A DNA stretch of 64,000 nucleotides from Streptomyces omiyaensis. Its GTDB lineage: Bacteria; Actinomycetota; Actinomycetes; Streptomycetales; Streptomycetaceae. The first letter of the stretch is position 1, and every line of letters starts with the position of its first letter. Below, piece by piece: positions 43,425 through 51,960 of the stretch. The notes under the pieces were generated by a model. That model made no database searches. It saw nothing but the letters and a program-made list of their open reading frames with translations, and was not told the DNA's origin. Location of the stretch: positions 18,423-82,422 of the forward strand of contig NZ_BMVV01000030.1 of assembly GCF_014650895.1 (NCBI RefSeq). Direction: 5' to 3'. Position numbers and translations under genes: made by a program.

Positions 43425-44983
43425 GCCCGGTCCTCCTTCTTCTTCTCGTCCTCGGTGGCGGTGGCGGTCGCGGTGTCGGTGCCGGTGTCGGTGTTGGTAT
43501 GGGTGTCGGTGTCGGTGTCGGTGTCGGTATCGGTATCGGTTCCCGTGCGGGTGAAGACGCCCATCTGCGTCGGCGCGCCGACCTCCGGGTCGTCCGGCCC
43601 CACGGGCGTGAACTCCACGGCGTAGCCGTACCGTTCGGCCACCTCGGCGGCCCACTTGCGGAACTCGGCCCTGCTCCACTCGAAGCGGTGGTCGTGGTGC
43701 CGGACGTGCCCGGCGGGCAGCGAGTCCCAGCGCGCGTTGTACTCGACGTTCGGCGTCGTCACCACGACCGTGCGGGGGCGGGCCGAGCCGAACACCGCGT
43801 ACTCCAGGGCCGGCAGCCGCGGCAGGTCCAGGTGCTCGATCACCTCGCTCAGCACGGCCGCGTCGTACCCGCCGAGCCGCTTGTCCGTGTACGTCAGCGA
43901 GCCCTGCACCAGCTCGACGCGGGAGGCCTGCCGCTCGCCCATGCGCTCCAGGCGCAGGCGGCGCGCGGCGACGGTCAGCGCCCGTACCGACACGTCCACG
44001 CCCACGATCCGCGTGAAGCGCACGTCCTTCAGCAGCTCCTGCACCAACTGGCCCTGCCCGCAGCCCAGGTCGAGGACGCGGGCCGCGCCGGCCGAGCGCA
44101 GCGCGGACAGGATCGCCTCGCGCCGGTGCACGGCGAGCGGCACCGGCCGCTCCTCCGTGTCCCGCGCCTCGTCCACGGCGTTGTCGACGTCCTCGACGTC
44201 GAGTCCCTCGGCCTCGGCGAGCCGCACCAGTTCGAGCCGCTCCGACGCCTCGCGGGCGAGGCTCCGGCGGCGCGCCAGGTAGCGGGTGGTGATCAGCTCG
44301 CGCCGAGGGTGCGACGCCAGCCAGCCCTCTCCGGCCCGCAGCAGCTTCTCCACCTCGTCCGGCGCCACCCAGTAGTGCTTGGCGTCGTCGAGGACGGGCA
44401 GCAGCACGTAGAGCTGGTTCAGCGCGTCCGCGAGCCGGAGCCCCCCGCCCTCCAGGACGAGGCTCACGTACCGCGAGTCGCCCCACTCGGGGAACTGCGC
44501 GTCCAGCGCCACCGGCGCGACGTCCACCGTGGTCCAGCCGAGCGGCCCGAACAGCTCCCGCACCAGCTCGGCGCCGCCCCGCGCGGGCAGCACCGGGACC
44601 TCGATCCGCAGCGGCAGCGGCGCCGCCGCGCGCTCGGGCAGCGCCCGGCACGCGCCGTGCAGCGCCGTCTTGAAGACCTGGGCCAGGGCGACCGCGAGCA
44701 GCGAGGACGCGGCGTAGGGCCGGTCGTTGACGTACTGCGCGAGCGCCGCGTCCGGGGCGCCGCCCCGGCCCTTGCCCTTGCCGCGGCGCACCAGCGCCAC
44801 GGGGTCCACCTCCAGGAGGAGGGCGGCGGTGCAGCGCTCCGCCGTGGCCTCGGGATAGAGCACGTGCGCAATGCCGTGCGAGGTCGGGAACGCCTGGGCC
44901 CGCTCGGGATGCTTGTGCAGCAGGAAACCGAGATCGGTCGCGGGTCGCTCCGGGGTGCCGGTGGTGCTGATCGTCAGGAACAC
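43421..44983 (-). CDS. hen1: 3'-terminal RNA ribose 2'-O-methyltransferase Hen1
   Basis: This 520-aa protein has an N-terminal ligase-activating domain (about 1-240) and a C-terminal SAM methyltransferase. The methyltransferase has DLGCGQGQ (305-312), the metal ligands in SEVIEHLD (E380, E383, H384), and the histidines in HVRHHDHRFEW (426-432). It methylates the 2'-OH of the 3' end before sealing by Pnkp. The last 40 residues are unusual: a Thr-Asp dipeptide repeat (481-507) and a charged end EDEKKKEDRA, encoded by a hexanucleotide tract. The start GTG 44983 is set by homology (FLTISTTGTPERPATDLGF) and lacks a clear ribosome site. Confidence 0.92.
   Translation of the reverse strand: MFLTISTTGTPERPATDLGFLLHKHPERAQAFPTSHGIAHVLYPEATAERCTAALLLEVDPVALVRRGKGKGRGGAPDAALAQYVNDRPYAASSLLAVALAQVFKTALHGACRALPERAAAPLPLRIEVPVLPARGGAELVRELFGPLGWTTVDVAPVALDAQFPEWGDSRYVSLVLEGGGLRLADALNQLYVLLPVLDDAKHYWVAPDEVEKLLRAGEGWLASHPRRELITTRYLARRRSLAREASERLELVRLAEAEGLDVEDVDNAVDEARDTEERPVPLAVHRREAILSALRSAGAARVLDLGCGQGQLVQELLKDVRFTRIVGVDVSVRALTVAARRLRLERMGERQASRVELVQGSLTYTDKRLGGYDAAVLSEVIEHLDLPRLPALEYAVFGSARPRTVVVTTPNVEYNARWDSLPAGHVRHHDHRFEWSRAEFRKWAAEVAERYGYAVEFTPVGPDDPEVGAPTQMGVFTRTGTDTDTDTDTDTDTHTNTDTGTDTATATATEDEKKKEDRA
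43453..43540 (+). repeat. Hexanucleotide (GGTGTC-type) repeat tract in hen1
   Basis: About fourteen imperfect copies of GGTGTC/GGTATC/GGTGGC in register encode the Thr-Asp tail of Hen1 on the minus strand. Because the unit is 6 bp, copy-number changes keep the reading frame. Confidence 0.85.
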
Positions 44984-45079
44984 ATGCCCGAGTATGGGCG
45001 CGCCCCGCCCCGCCCACCAGGCATTTTCACCGCCCCTCCCGGCCTCCGGGAGCGGTGCGGCACCTGCGAGGATGGCGCC

Positions 45080-45691
45080 ATGGGAGACAGCGCGGGCACG
45101 GGGGAGGCCGGGACGGACCGGCACGGCGGCGCCAACGCCGACGTCAGCGGGAACGGGAGCGAGAGCGGGAGCGGGAGCGGGAGCCGGAGCGGGAGCCGGA
45201 GCGGGAGCGACGGCGGCATTGACATCGGCGTCGGCTGGAGCAGCGTCAGCGGCAGCGGTGACGGCTTGGTGGCGCTCCTGCGCACGAGGGCCACCGCCCG
45301 GGAACCGGACGAGCGGATCACGGTCACGGCCGCGGTCTGCGCGTCGTGCGGCTGGGACTGTTTCGAGGTCGTGGCGGACGAGTGCTTCTGCGAGGGCTGC
45401 TGCCTGCCGCTCGGCGTCAGGGACGGCGGCGTCCACCCGGACGGCTTCCCCTGGCGGCTCACCCCCGCCCTCCCCTGGCCCTCCACACCCCCCGGCTCCG
45501 CGCCGCCCGTCCTGCGCTGCCCCGGGGGCCACGACCTCTTCGAGGCCGCGGTCGCCCACGCGACCGGCCCGGCCGGAGAGGTCCGCCGCGTCTGGCTGGC
45601 CCTGCGCTGCACCGAGGACGGCACCGGGACCGTCCACGTCGACGGGGCGACGGTCACCCCCGCCCCGTGCTCCTGCCACCCGGCGCCCTGA
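45080..45691 (+). CDS. Cysteine-rich putative zinc-binding protein, unknown function
   Basis: This 203-aa protein has three parts. The N-terminus (about 24-46) is a Gly-Ser-Arg low-complexity stretch encoded by a GGGAGC hexamer tract. The middle has a dense cysteine cluster, CASCGWDCFEVVADECFC followed by EGCC, that could bind one or two zinc ions. The end has LRCPGGHDLFE. I do not recognise a family. The ATG at 45080 has GAGGAT 7 bp upstream. It starts 96 bp from hen1 on the opposite strand, so the genes may share regulation. Its 3' end overlaps that of the converging methyltransferase gene by 38 bp. Confidence 0.7.
   Translation: MGDSAGTGEAGTDRHGGANADVSGNGSESGSGSGSRSGSRSGSDGGIDIGVGWSSVSGSGDGLVALLRTRATAREPDERITVTAAVCASCGWDCFEVVADECFCEGCCLPLGVRDGGVHPDGFPWRLTPALPWPSTPPGSAPPVLRCPGGHDLFEAAVAHATGPAGEVRRVWLALRCTEDGTGTVHVDGATVTPAPCSCHPAP
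45152..45210 (+). repeat. Hexanucleotide (GGGAGC) repeat tract
   Basis: About nine copies of GGGAGC with GAGAGC and CGGAGC variants encode Gly-Ser/Arg-Ser repeats in the cysteine-rich protein. Confidence 0.85.
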
Positions 45692-46586
45692 AACCGGCCT
45701 CCAGGGCGGCGATCGTCCCCGGGCCGACCCGGCAGCAGCCGCCGACCAGCCGGGCGCCGGCCGCCACCCACGCGGCGGCGAGGCCCGGGGCCTCGGCGGG
45801 ACCGAAGGCGGCGGCGCCCCGCCACGCGCCCGCCCCGGCATCCCAGCGCTCCCCGCTGTTGGGGTAGACGACGCCGGGCTTCCCCGTCACCTCGGCGGCG
45901 ACCGCCAGCGCCTCCGCCGCCCCGGCCGGGTCGCAGCAGTTCACGCCCACCGCCACCACCTGGTCGTTCCCCGCCGCCACCGCGAAGGCGTCGGCCTGCT
46001 CCTGGCCGGCCCTCGTCCGGCCGTCCGCCACCGTGTACGAGAGCCACACCGGCACCCCGCACCCGGCGACCGCCCTCAGCAGGGCCTCCGCCTCGTCGGC
46101 GTCCGGCACCGTCTCCAGCGCCAGCACGTCCGGCTCCGCCGCCGCCAGGGCCTCCACCCGCGGGCGGTGGAAGGCCTCCAGCTCCCGCACCGACAGCCCG
46201 TACCGCCCCCGGTACTCGCTCCCGTCGGCCAGCATCGCCCCGTACGGCCCGACGGAGGCCGCCACCCAGGCCCTCCCCCGCCCCGCGGCCCGGGCCAGCG
46301 ACACGCTCCGGCCCAGCAGCGCCGCCGTGGCCGCCCGGCCGATGCCGCGGCGGGCGAAGCCCTCGAAGGTGGCCTGGTAGCCGGCGGTGATCAGCACCTG
46401 GGCACCGGCCCGGGCATAGGCGGCGTGGGCCGCCTCGATCCGGTCGGGCGCGTCGGCGAGCAGCCGCGCCGACCAGAGCGCGTCCGACAGGTCGCAGCCC
46501 TGGGCCTCCAGCTCGTTGGAGAGCCCGCCGTCGAGGAGGAGCACCCCGTCGGCGAGGGCCCGGGCGAACGTCCGGTCCGGTGCCAT
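45654..46586 (-). CDS. mmuM: Homocysteine S-methyltransferase
   Basis: This 310-aa enzyme methylates homocysteine to methionine, usually with S-methylmethionine. It is a zinc-dependent TIM barrel: it starts with LLLDGGLSNELE, has the first zinc Cys in VAVGVNCCDP and the pair in LVGGCCRVGP. It follows the F420-type oxidoreductase gene after 4 bp, so both are co-transcribed. The last 38 bp overlap the cysteine-rich gene on the other strand. Confidence 0.9.
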   Translation of the reverse strand: MAPDRTFARALADGVLLLDGGLSNELEAQGCDLSDALWSARLLADAPDRIEAAHAAYARAGAQVLITAGYQATFEGFARRGIGRAATAALLGRSVSLARAAGRGRAWVAASVGPYGAMLADGSEYRGRYGLSVRELEAFHRPRVEALAAAEPDVLALETVPDADEAEALLRAVAGCGVPVWLSYTVADGRTRAGQEQADAFAVAAGNDQVVAVGVNCCDPAGAAEALAVAAEVTGKPGVVYPNSGERWDAGAGAWRGAAAFGPAEAPGLAAAWVAAGARLVGGCCRVGPGTIAALEAGFRAPGGRSTGRG

Positions 46587-46590
46587 CGGC

Positions 46591-47514
46591 TCAGCCCAGC
46601 TGCGGGGCGACCTGGGCGGAGATCAGCTCCAGGTGGTCCAGGTCGTCCAGGTCGAGGACCTGGAGGTAGACCCGGCCGGAGCCGACCGCCGCGTAGCGCC
46701 CGAGCTTCTCCACGACCTCGGCGGGCGAGCCCGCCAGGCCGTTGGCCTTCAGTTCGTCGACCTCCCGGCCGATGGCGGCGGCGCGGCGCGCCACTTCGGC
46801 GTCGTCCCTGCCGACGCAGACGACGAGGGCGTTGGAGTACACGAGGTCGCCGGCGGGCCGGCCGGCCTCCTCCGCGGCGGCGCGGACGCGTCCGAACTGC
46901 CGCTCGGTGTCCTCCACGGACGCGAACGGGATGTTGAACTCGTCCGCGTACCGCGCCGCCAGCCGGGGCGTGCGGGTCGCGCCGTGGCCGCCGATCAGGA
47001 CCGGCACCTTCCGCTGGGCGGGCTTGGGCAGCGCGGGCGAGTCGGCGAGGCGGTAGTGCTCCCCCTCGTACGAGAAGGTCTTGCCGGCCTCGGTCCCCCA
47101 CAGGCCCGTGACGATCGCCAGCTGTTCCTCCAGCCGGCCGAACTTCTCCTTCGGGAACGGGATGCCGTACGCGGTGTGCTCTTCCTCGAACCAGCCGGCA
47201 CCCAGGCCGAGTTCGACCCGGCCGCCGGACATCCGGTCGACCTGGGCGACCTGGATGGCGAGGACGCCGGGCAGCCGGAAGGTGGCGGCGGTCATCAGGG
47301 TGCCGAGGCGGATCCGGCTGGTCTCCCGGGCGAGGCCCGCGAGCGTGATCCAGGCGTCGGTCGGCCCGGGCAGCCCGTCGCCCGAGCCCATGCGCAGGTA
47401 GTGGTCGGAGCGGAAGAAGGCGTCGAACCCGAGGTCCTCGGTGGCGCGGGCCACCCGGAGGAGGGTGTCGTAGTCGGCGCCCTGCTGGGGTTCCGTGAAG
47501 ATGCGAAGATCCAT
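46591..47514 (-). CDS. LLM-class F420-dependent oxidoreductase
   Basis: This 307-aa protein is a luciferase-like TIM barrel. Motifs include EDLGFDAFFRSDHYLRM, RIRLGTLMTAATFRLPGVLA, GGRVELGLGAGWFEEEH and KVPVLIGGHGATRTPRLAARYADEFN. These are typical of actinobacterial TIGR03560-like F420 enzymes, which reduce or oxidise unknown small molecules. I start at ATG 47514 (MDLRIF); an ATG 15 bp upstream (MQDGG) is possible, since AGGA and GGAGG lie close to both. It is the first gene of a pair with the homocysteine methyltransferase gene. Confidence 0.88.
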   Translation of the reverse strand: MDLRIFTEPQQGADYDTLLRVARATEDLGFDAFFRSDHYLRMGSGDGLPGPTDAWITLAGLARETSRIRLGTLMTAATFRLPGVLAIQVAQVDRMSGGRVELGLGAGWFEEEHTAYGIPFPKEKFGRLEEQLAIVTGLWGTEAGKTFSYEGEHYRLADSPALPKPAQRKVPVLIGGHGATRTPRLAARYADEFNIPFASVEDTERQFGRVRAAAEEAGRPAGDLVYSNALVVCVGRDDAEVARRAAAIGREVDELKANGLAGSPAEVVEKLGRYAAVGSGRVYLQVLDLDDLDHLELISAQVAPQLG

Positions 47515-47776
47515 GCCTCCATCCTGCACCGTCGGGTGCGTGTCGGGCCGCGCGTCAAGCCGCGCGTCAGCGCACGGGGCCCGCCTGCTCGGGCGGGTGA
47601 ATATCCGTCCCCCTGGCGGGGCGCGTCACCACCGGCCAGTGACCGTGACCGGACCCCGTCGTTGGCTCGGGCGGAGCCGGACCGCCCGGCCCGCGCGCCG
47701 GCGGCCGCAGCCGGTGCGTCGTTCTTCTCCCGTGTCCCCGTCCGTGCCGGCCGGGGCCCGGGGCGAGGAGGCCGCG

Positions 47777-48037
47777 ATGTCCCACGAAACCGCGTCGGAG
47801 CAGGCGTCGCCCGAGCAGCAGGTGCCGCAGGCCGTGCCCGGGCAGCAGGCTCCCGGAGCCCCGAAGGGGCTGCTCCAGCAGATGGAGGAGCTGATGGCGG
47901 CGCTCTCCGCCGACCTCTCCCAGCTGGACGCCGACCTCCAGTCCGCCACGGACCGCCACGAGCCGGGGACGCCCTACGACGACGGCGCCGGCGCCGGCCC
48001 CGACGACGGCCACGGTCACGGCGCCGGGACGCGCTGA
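47777..48037 (+). CDS. Small acidic protein, unknown function
   Basis: This 86-aa protein has a Gln/Pro-rich N-terminus, a central amphipathic helix (GLLQQMEELMAALSADL) likely to form a coiled coil, and an Asp/Gly/His tail (YDDGAGAGPDDGHGHG). It has no signal peptide or membrane helix. The ATG at 47777 has GAGGAG 6 bp upstream, which supports it as a real gene. I do not recognise it. The 262 bp before it separate it from the divergent F420 oxidoreductase gene and must hold both promoters. Confidence 0.65.
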   Translation: MSHETASEQASPEQQVPQAVPGQQAPGAPKGLLQQMEELMAALSADLSQLDADLQSATDRHEPGTPYDDGAGAGPDDGHGHGAGTR

Positions 48038-48245
48038 CCCTTCTCCCGTCGGCTCCTCTCCCGTCGCCCCCTCTCCAGCCGAACCCCCTCCCGTCGGTTC
48101 GGCTCCCCCGTTCTCCTCTTCACCCGTCCCCCGCCCCCTGCCCCTCGCCTCCTGCTCCCTCTTCCCCCTCCCCCTTCGTCTTCGCCGTCCCCTCGCCTCC
48201 CCGTGCCTTCGCCGTCCCGCCCGTCACCGCCTCCGCTCGCTCCCG

Positions 48246-48863
48246 TCAGCGGTCGCGGGCCCGGTCGCGCTCCCGCACGTGTCCCGGGGTCCGGTTCGGC
48301 TCCGGGTCCGGGCTCGGCTCCCGGTCCGCCTCGCCCGCGGGCTCGGGGGCCGGGCGACGGGGGGTCGGGTTCCTGGGATGCGGGGTGGCCGGCAGGGGGC
48401 CCGCCCTGCCCCGGGGCGGGTCGGGAGGGCGGGCCCGGCCCTGCTCGCGGACGTCGAGGCGCCGGAGCATGCCGCGGACGCGGTCGCCGGCCTCGTCCGC
48501 GGCGTCGATGGCCTCCATGCACTGCCAGTACAGCCCCTCGTCGTCGGTCACCGAGGCCACGCCGACGAGGGCGATGCCGACCTCCCCGAGGAGCTCCCCG
48601 AGCGCGGTGAGCGCCGAGCGCGGGTCGCCGACCTCCGTGAGCCGCGCGGCACGCGGCCCGGCCGCTCCCCACGCCGGGTACTCGCCGGCCTCGCTGAGTC
48701 CGCGCGCCTCGCCCCGCAGCTCCAGCGGTCCGCAGAGCGCGAGATGACTCCCCATCGCCTGGGCGAGCGCCCGGGCCTGCCAGGCTTCCGCCACGATGTC
48801 GTGTGCCGTCCCGCTCTCGGCCAGTGCGTGCAGGCCGGCCCGGACGAGTCGCTCCGCTTCCAT
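48246..48863 (-). CDS. Conserved streptomycete protein (possibly DUF6099)
   Basis: This 205-aa protein has a conserved alpha-helical part (residues 1-140, with EAWQARALAQAMGSHLAL and EGLYWQCMEAIDAADEAGDR). Its tail of about 65 residues is Pro/Arg/Glu-rich and probably disordered. It resembles an uncharacterised actinobacterial family that I think is DUF6099. The ATG at 48863 is preferred over the adjacent GTG at 48866. No neighbour suggests a role. The 208 bp between its end and the small acidic gene are C/T-rich, low-complexity DNA without a gene. Confidence 0.7.
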   Translation of the reverse strand: MEAERLVRAGLHALAESGTAHDIVAEAWQARALAQAMGSHLALCGPLELRGEARGLSEAGEYPAWGAAGPRAARLTEVGDPRSALTALGELLGEVGIALVGVASVTDDEGLYWQCMEAIDAADEAGDRVRGMLRRLDVREQGRARPPDPPRGRAGPLPATPHPRNPTPRRPAPEPAGEADREPSPDPEPNRTPGHVRERDRARDR

Positions 48864-49008
48864 CACATCCGCCCCCGTTCGTGCGACGTGCCGTTCCCTC
48901 AGTCCACTACCCAGAGTGAGGCCGCCTGAGCCCCCGCACCAGAGGAATTCGGAAATCTGTGGACAGGCGGCTCGAAGGAGGGAAAGCGATCACTCCGAAG
49001 AGTGACGA

Positions 49009-49386
49009 TCAAGAATCTCGCTTGCCTTCGGTGTCCGACTCGCCCGTTCCGTCCCGTCCGCGGACCGGGAAGCGGAGCTCGTTGCGGTCGATCTTCGCGG
49101 CGAGGGCGGCGAGGGGGTCGATCCCCAGGACCTGGCAGAACTGGAGCAGGTAGGCGAGGACGTCGGCCACCTCGTCGGTGACGCGGTGGGCCGATTCCGG
49201 GTCGTCCATCACCCGCTCCGCCTGCTCGGGGGTCGACCACTGGAAGATCTCCAGGAGTTCGGCCGCCTCGACGCTGAGCGCCGCCGCCAGGTTCTTGGGC
49301 GTGTGGAAGGGCTGCCAGTCGCGTGCCGCCGCGAAGGCGGCGAGCCGGCGCTGGAGCCCTGCCACGTCGTGTTCGGTGTCCGTCAC
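49009..49386 (-). CDS. MazG-like nucleotide pyrophosphohydrolase
   Basis: This 125-aa protein belongs to the all-alpha NTP pyrophosphatase superfamily (MazG/RS21-C6). The metal-binding pattern is visible as LSVEAAELLEIFQW (ExxE) and DEVADVLAYLLQF (ExxD). Such enzymes hydrolyse non-canonical or excess dNTPs. Its GTG overlaps the stop of the upstream AAA ATPase gene by 4 bp, so the two are translationally coupled. Single-domain MazG of this length occurs in many bacteria. Confidence 0.88.
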   Translation of the reverse strand: MTDTEHDVAGLQRRLAAFAAARDWQPFHTPKNLAAALSVEAAELLEIFQWSTPEQAERVMDDPESAHRVTDEVADVLAYLLQFCQVLGIDPLAALAAKIDRNELRFPVRGRDGTGESDTEGKRDS

Positions 49387-51386
49387 GGGGTCAGGTCTAC
49401 CACCGTCACACCCGGGGTCCGCCGGGCTTCCGCCGCGGTGGCCGCGCCGACCGAGCCGGCCAGGCGGATGTGGCCGTCGGCGGCGACGGCCGCGGCGAGG
49501 TCGAGGAGGGCGGCGGCCTGGCGCGGGTCGAGACCGCGGTCGAGGCCGTCGGCGAGCAGGGTGAGGCACTGCATGGCGTCCGGGACCTCGGCGATCCGGT
49601 CCATGGCGAGGACGCCGGGGCCGGTGAGGAGGGTCAGCGCGAGGGCGAGGTAGCGGAGTTCGCCGTCGCCGAGGCGGCCGAGCGGGGTGGCGGGGCGGGC
49701 GCCCCGGGCGAGGAGGGCGCGGACGGTGCCGTCGCCGAGCTCCTGCGTCCCGAGTCCGGTGACGGGGCCCGCGCAGCCCGCGCCGGCGACGGCCGCGAGG
49801 CGCCGGTGGCGGCGGGGGCAGGCGGTGTGGGTGCGGTGCAGGACCTCGGCGAGGTTGGCGCAGTCGCGCAGGAGACGGCCCTCGCCGGGGAGGACGGGGG
49901 CGCGCATCCGGTCCGGTTCCGGGGCGCAGGCGAAGAGGGAACGGAGGCCGACCACGGCCTGTTCGGCGGCGGCGAGCACCTCGCGCTGGCCGGCCGTGGC
50001 GCCGGCGACGCGGAGCGGGAGGAGGGCGGTGCCGAGGAGGTCGTCGGGGAGCGGGGCGCGGGTGACGGGGGTCGCGCCGGCGGTGAACCAGGCGGCCTGG
50101 ACGGTGGTGCGGCCGGGGTCCCTGAGGGCGGTGGTGAGGAGGATGCGACCGTGACGGGAGAGTCGTTCGCCGACGATGCGGAGCTCGGGGTCGGCCTGGA
50201 CGGCGAGGTCGAGGCGGACGGGGCCGACGGGGCCGTCGACGGTGCAGCCGATGCGGAAGCCGCGGCGTCCCTGGGCGTCGGGGCGGGCGTCGTCGGGGAC
50301 GAGCCGGACCGGGTCGGGGAAGACCTCCCCGAGCGGGTCGCCCGCGCCGAGCCGGGCGAGCGCCTCGTAGGCGCCGAGGACGGTGGACTTGCCGCTGCCG
50401 CTGGGGCCGGCGAAGAGGGTGACGGGACCGAGGGGGTACGTAGCGCGGCGGCGTCCCGCGTAGGCGGAGAGCCGCAGTTCGGTGACGACGGGCCTCGGGA
50501 CGGCCGGCGGCTCGGCCCCGCCCGCGGCCCCGCCCCGCGCGTCCGCCGAGCCCCGTACATCTGCCGCACCCCGTGCGCCCGTCGTACCCCGCGCCCCTGC
50601 CGCGTCCTGCGGACCCGCCGCGCCCCGGACGTCCGCCCCGCTCCTGCGGGCGCCGGCCTGGGCGCCGACGCGGGCACGGACCCTGCCGCCGGACGCGGAG
50701 CCCGCCGGGACCGCGCGGGACCCGGGCCCCGCCGCCCCCGGACCGGGGCGGGACTCGGCCGGGACCGTGCCGGACCCCACGCCGGTCAGGGCGGTACCGG
50801 ACCCGGGGGCGGCCAGGGCCCCGCCGGAGACGGGACCGGCCGGAACCGCACCGGACCCGGAGCCGACCGGAACCGCGCCGGACCCGTGGTCCGCCGAAGC
50901 CGCGCCGGGACCGGGGTCCGCCAGGGACGAACTCGCCCCGGAGGCGGCCGGGACCGCGCCGGGGCCGGCGTCCGCCGGGACCGCACCGGACCCGGCGGAC
51001 GTCGGCTCCGTGCCGGCCCCCAGGTCCGTCAAGTCCGTGCCCGGACCGGCGCCCGCCGGGACCGCACCGGACCCGGGGGACGCCGGCTCCGTGCCGGCCC
51101 CCAGGTCCCTCGAGTCCGTGCCCGGACCGGCGCCCGCCGGGTCCGTGCCGGACCCGGGGGACGTCGAGTCCGTGCCGGTTCCGGAGGCCGCCGGGTCCGT
51201 GCCGGGGCCGGGGGGCGGCGCGGTCGTGCCGGACGCGGGGGCCGGTGGGGGCGGGGTCCGCCTCGGGGTGGTGGGGGCGGGGCCGTTCGCGCCCGGTTCC
51301 CGGGGCGTCGGGCGCGGGTGGGGGACGGTGTCGGGGGTGCGGGGGCCGGGGGTGCGGGCGAGGGTGGGGCCGCCGGTGAGGTCCAT
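49383..51386 (-). CDS. AAA/ABC-type ATPase with long low-complexity N-terminus
   Basis: The C-terminal 370 residues form a RecF/SMC-like AAA ATPase: Walker A in VTLFAGPSGSGKSTVLGAYE, an ABC-signature-like LGDGELRYLALALTLL, and a Walker-B-like VLAMDRIAEV in which the usual Glu is replaced by Arg. Before it lie about 300 residues of Pro/Gly/Ala/Ser/Thr repeats (blocks like AGTEPASPGSGAVPAGAG) without fold. The ATG at 51386 has no clear ribosome site, so the true start may be internal and part of the repeat region untranslated. It is coupled to the MazG gene. Function unknown; nucleotide-dependent DNA or RNA surveillance is possible. Confidence 0.7.
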   Translation of the reverse strand: MDLTGGPTLARTPGPRTPDTVPHPRPTPREPGANGPAPTTPRRTPPPPAPASGTTAPPPGPGTDPAASGTGTDSTSPGSGTDPAGAGPGTDSRDLGAGTEPASPGSGAVPAGAGPGTDLTDLGAGTEPTSAGSGAVPADAGPGAVPAASGASSSLADPGPGAASADHGSGAVPVGSGSGAVPAGPVSGGALAAPGSGTALTGVGSGTVPAESRPGPGAAGPGSRAVPAGSASGGRVRARVGAQAGARRSGADVRGAAGPQDAAGARGTTGARGAADVRGSADARGGAAGGAEPPAVPRPVVTELRLSAYAGRRRATYPLGPVTLFAGPSGSGKSTVLGAYEALARLGAGDPLGEVFPDPVRLVPDDARPDAQGRRGFRIGCTVDGPVGPVRLDLAVQADPELRIVGERLSRHGRILLTTALRDPGRTTVQAAWFTAGATPVTRAPLPDDLLGTALLPLRVAGATAGQREVLAAAEQAVVGLRSLFACAPEPDRMRAPVLPGEGRLLRDCANLAEVLHRTHTACPRRHRRLAAVAGAGCAGPVTGLGTQELGDGTVRALLARGARPATPLGRLGDGELRYLALALTLLTGPGVLAMDRIAEVPDAMQCLTLLADGLDRGLDPRQAAALLDLAAAVAADGHIRLAGSVGAATAAEARRTPGVTVVDLTP
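50560..51300 (-). repeat. Degenerate short-period repeats in the ATPase N-terminus
   Basis: Blocks of roughly 12-18 bp rich in CCGGGxCCGG and GTCCGTGCCG recur, and a longer block around GTGCCGGCCCCCAGGTCC occurs at about 51012 and again at 51092. They encode Gly/Pro/Ala/Ser/Thr repeats in the ATPase frame. Confidence 0.6.
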
Positions 51387-51441
51387 GATCGGACCGTACG
51401 CAGGGCCGGCACTGACGAACCGTTACGCCGAGATGACCTTC

Positions 51442-51885
51442 CTACGATCGGGGGACGCCCGCGCGGGGGGCGCCGACGGGCTCGTCGTCCTCGTCGCCGG
51501 CCGGGCCGTCGCCGGTGCCCTCGACCTCGGTCCCGGGCGGGGCCAGCAGGAAGACGTTCCGGTCGACGCGGTGCATGCCGCTGCCGAGGCCGAAGACGAC
51601 GCCGCTGCTGAAGTCGAGGACGCGCTTGGCGACTTCCGGGTCGGCGCCGGTGAGGTCGAGCAGGACCGGGATCCGGGCGATGAGGTACTCGGCGACCTCG
51701 CGGGCGTCGGCGAAGACCTGGACCCGCAGCACGACCATGCGGCGCTGTTCGGCGGATTCGTACTGCTCGGGCATCGTGCGGTGGTCGACCCTGGACGGCC
51801 ATTCGTCACGGCCGCGCAGCGGAAGGACCTGGGCCAGCCCCTCCCACTGCTCGTCGGTGACGTCGTACCTCTCGTACCTACTCAT
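51442..51885 (-). CDS. SepF-like cell-division protein
   Basis: This 147-aa protein contains the SepF core: RRMVVLRVQVFADAREVAE, RIPVLLDLTGADPEVAKRVLDFSSGVVFGLGSGMHRV and NVFLLAP. SepF polymerises and anchors FtsZ to the membrane; streptomycetes have extra SepF-like proteins besides the one in the ftsZ cluster, and this gene, away from division genes, is such a paralogue. The ATG at 51885 has GGAGG 8 bp upstream. The N-terminal amphipathic membrane helix of true SepF is not obvious (MSRYERYDVTDEQWEGL), so it may be a modulator. Confidence 0.85.
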   Translation of the reverse strand: MSRYERYDVTDEQWEGLAQVLPLRGRDEWPSRVDHRTMPEQYESAEQRRMVVLRVQVFADAREVAEYLIARIPVLLDLTGADPEVAKRVLDFSSGVVFGLGSGMHRVDRNVFLLAPPGTEVEGTGDGPAGDEDDEPVGAPRAGVPRS

Positions 51886-51960
51886 GGCCCCATCCTCCCG
51901 CTCCTCACCCGTTCGGCCCAACAACGACACGGGTGAACGGCGGGGGCGGACGCCGGGCGC

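Noticed and set aside
39354..43625. A 1423-codon plus-strand frame across arcA and pnkp
   Set aside because: It runs antisense to two well-conserved genes and has only His/Arg/Pro-rich filler sequence.
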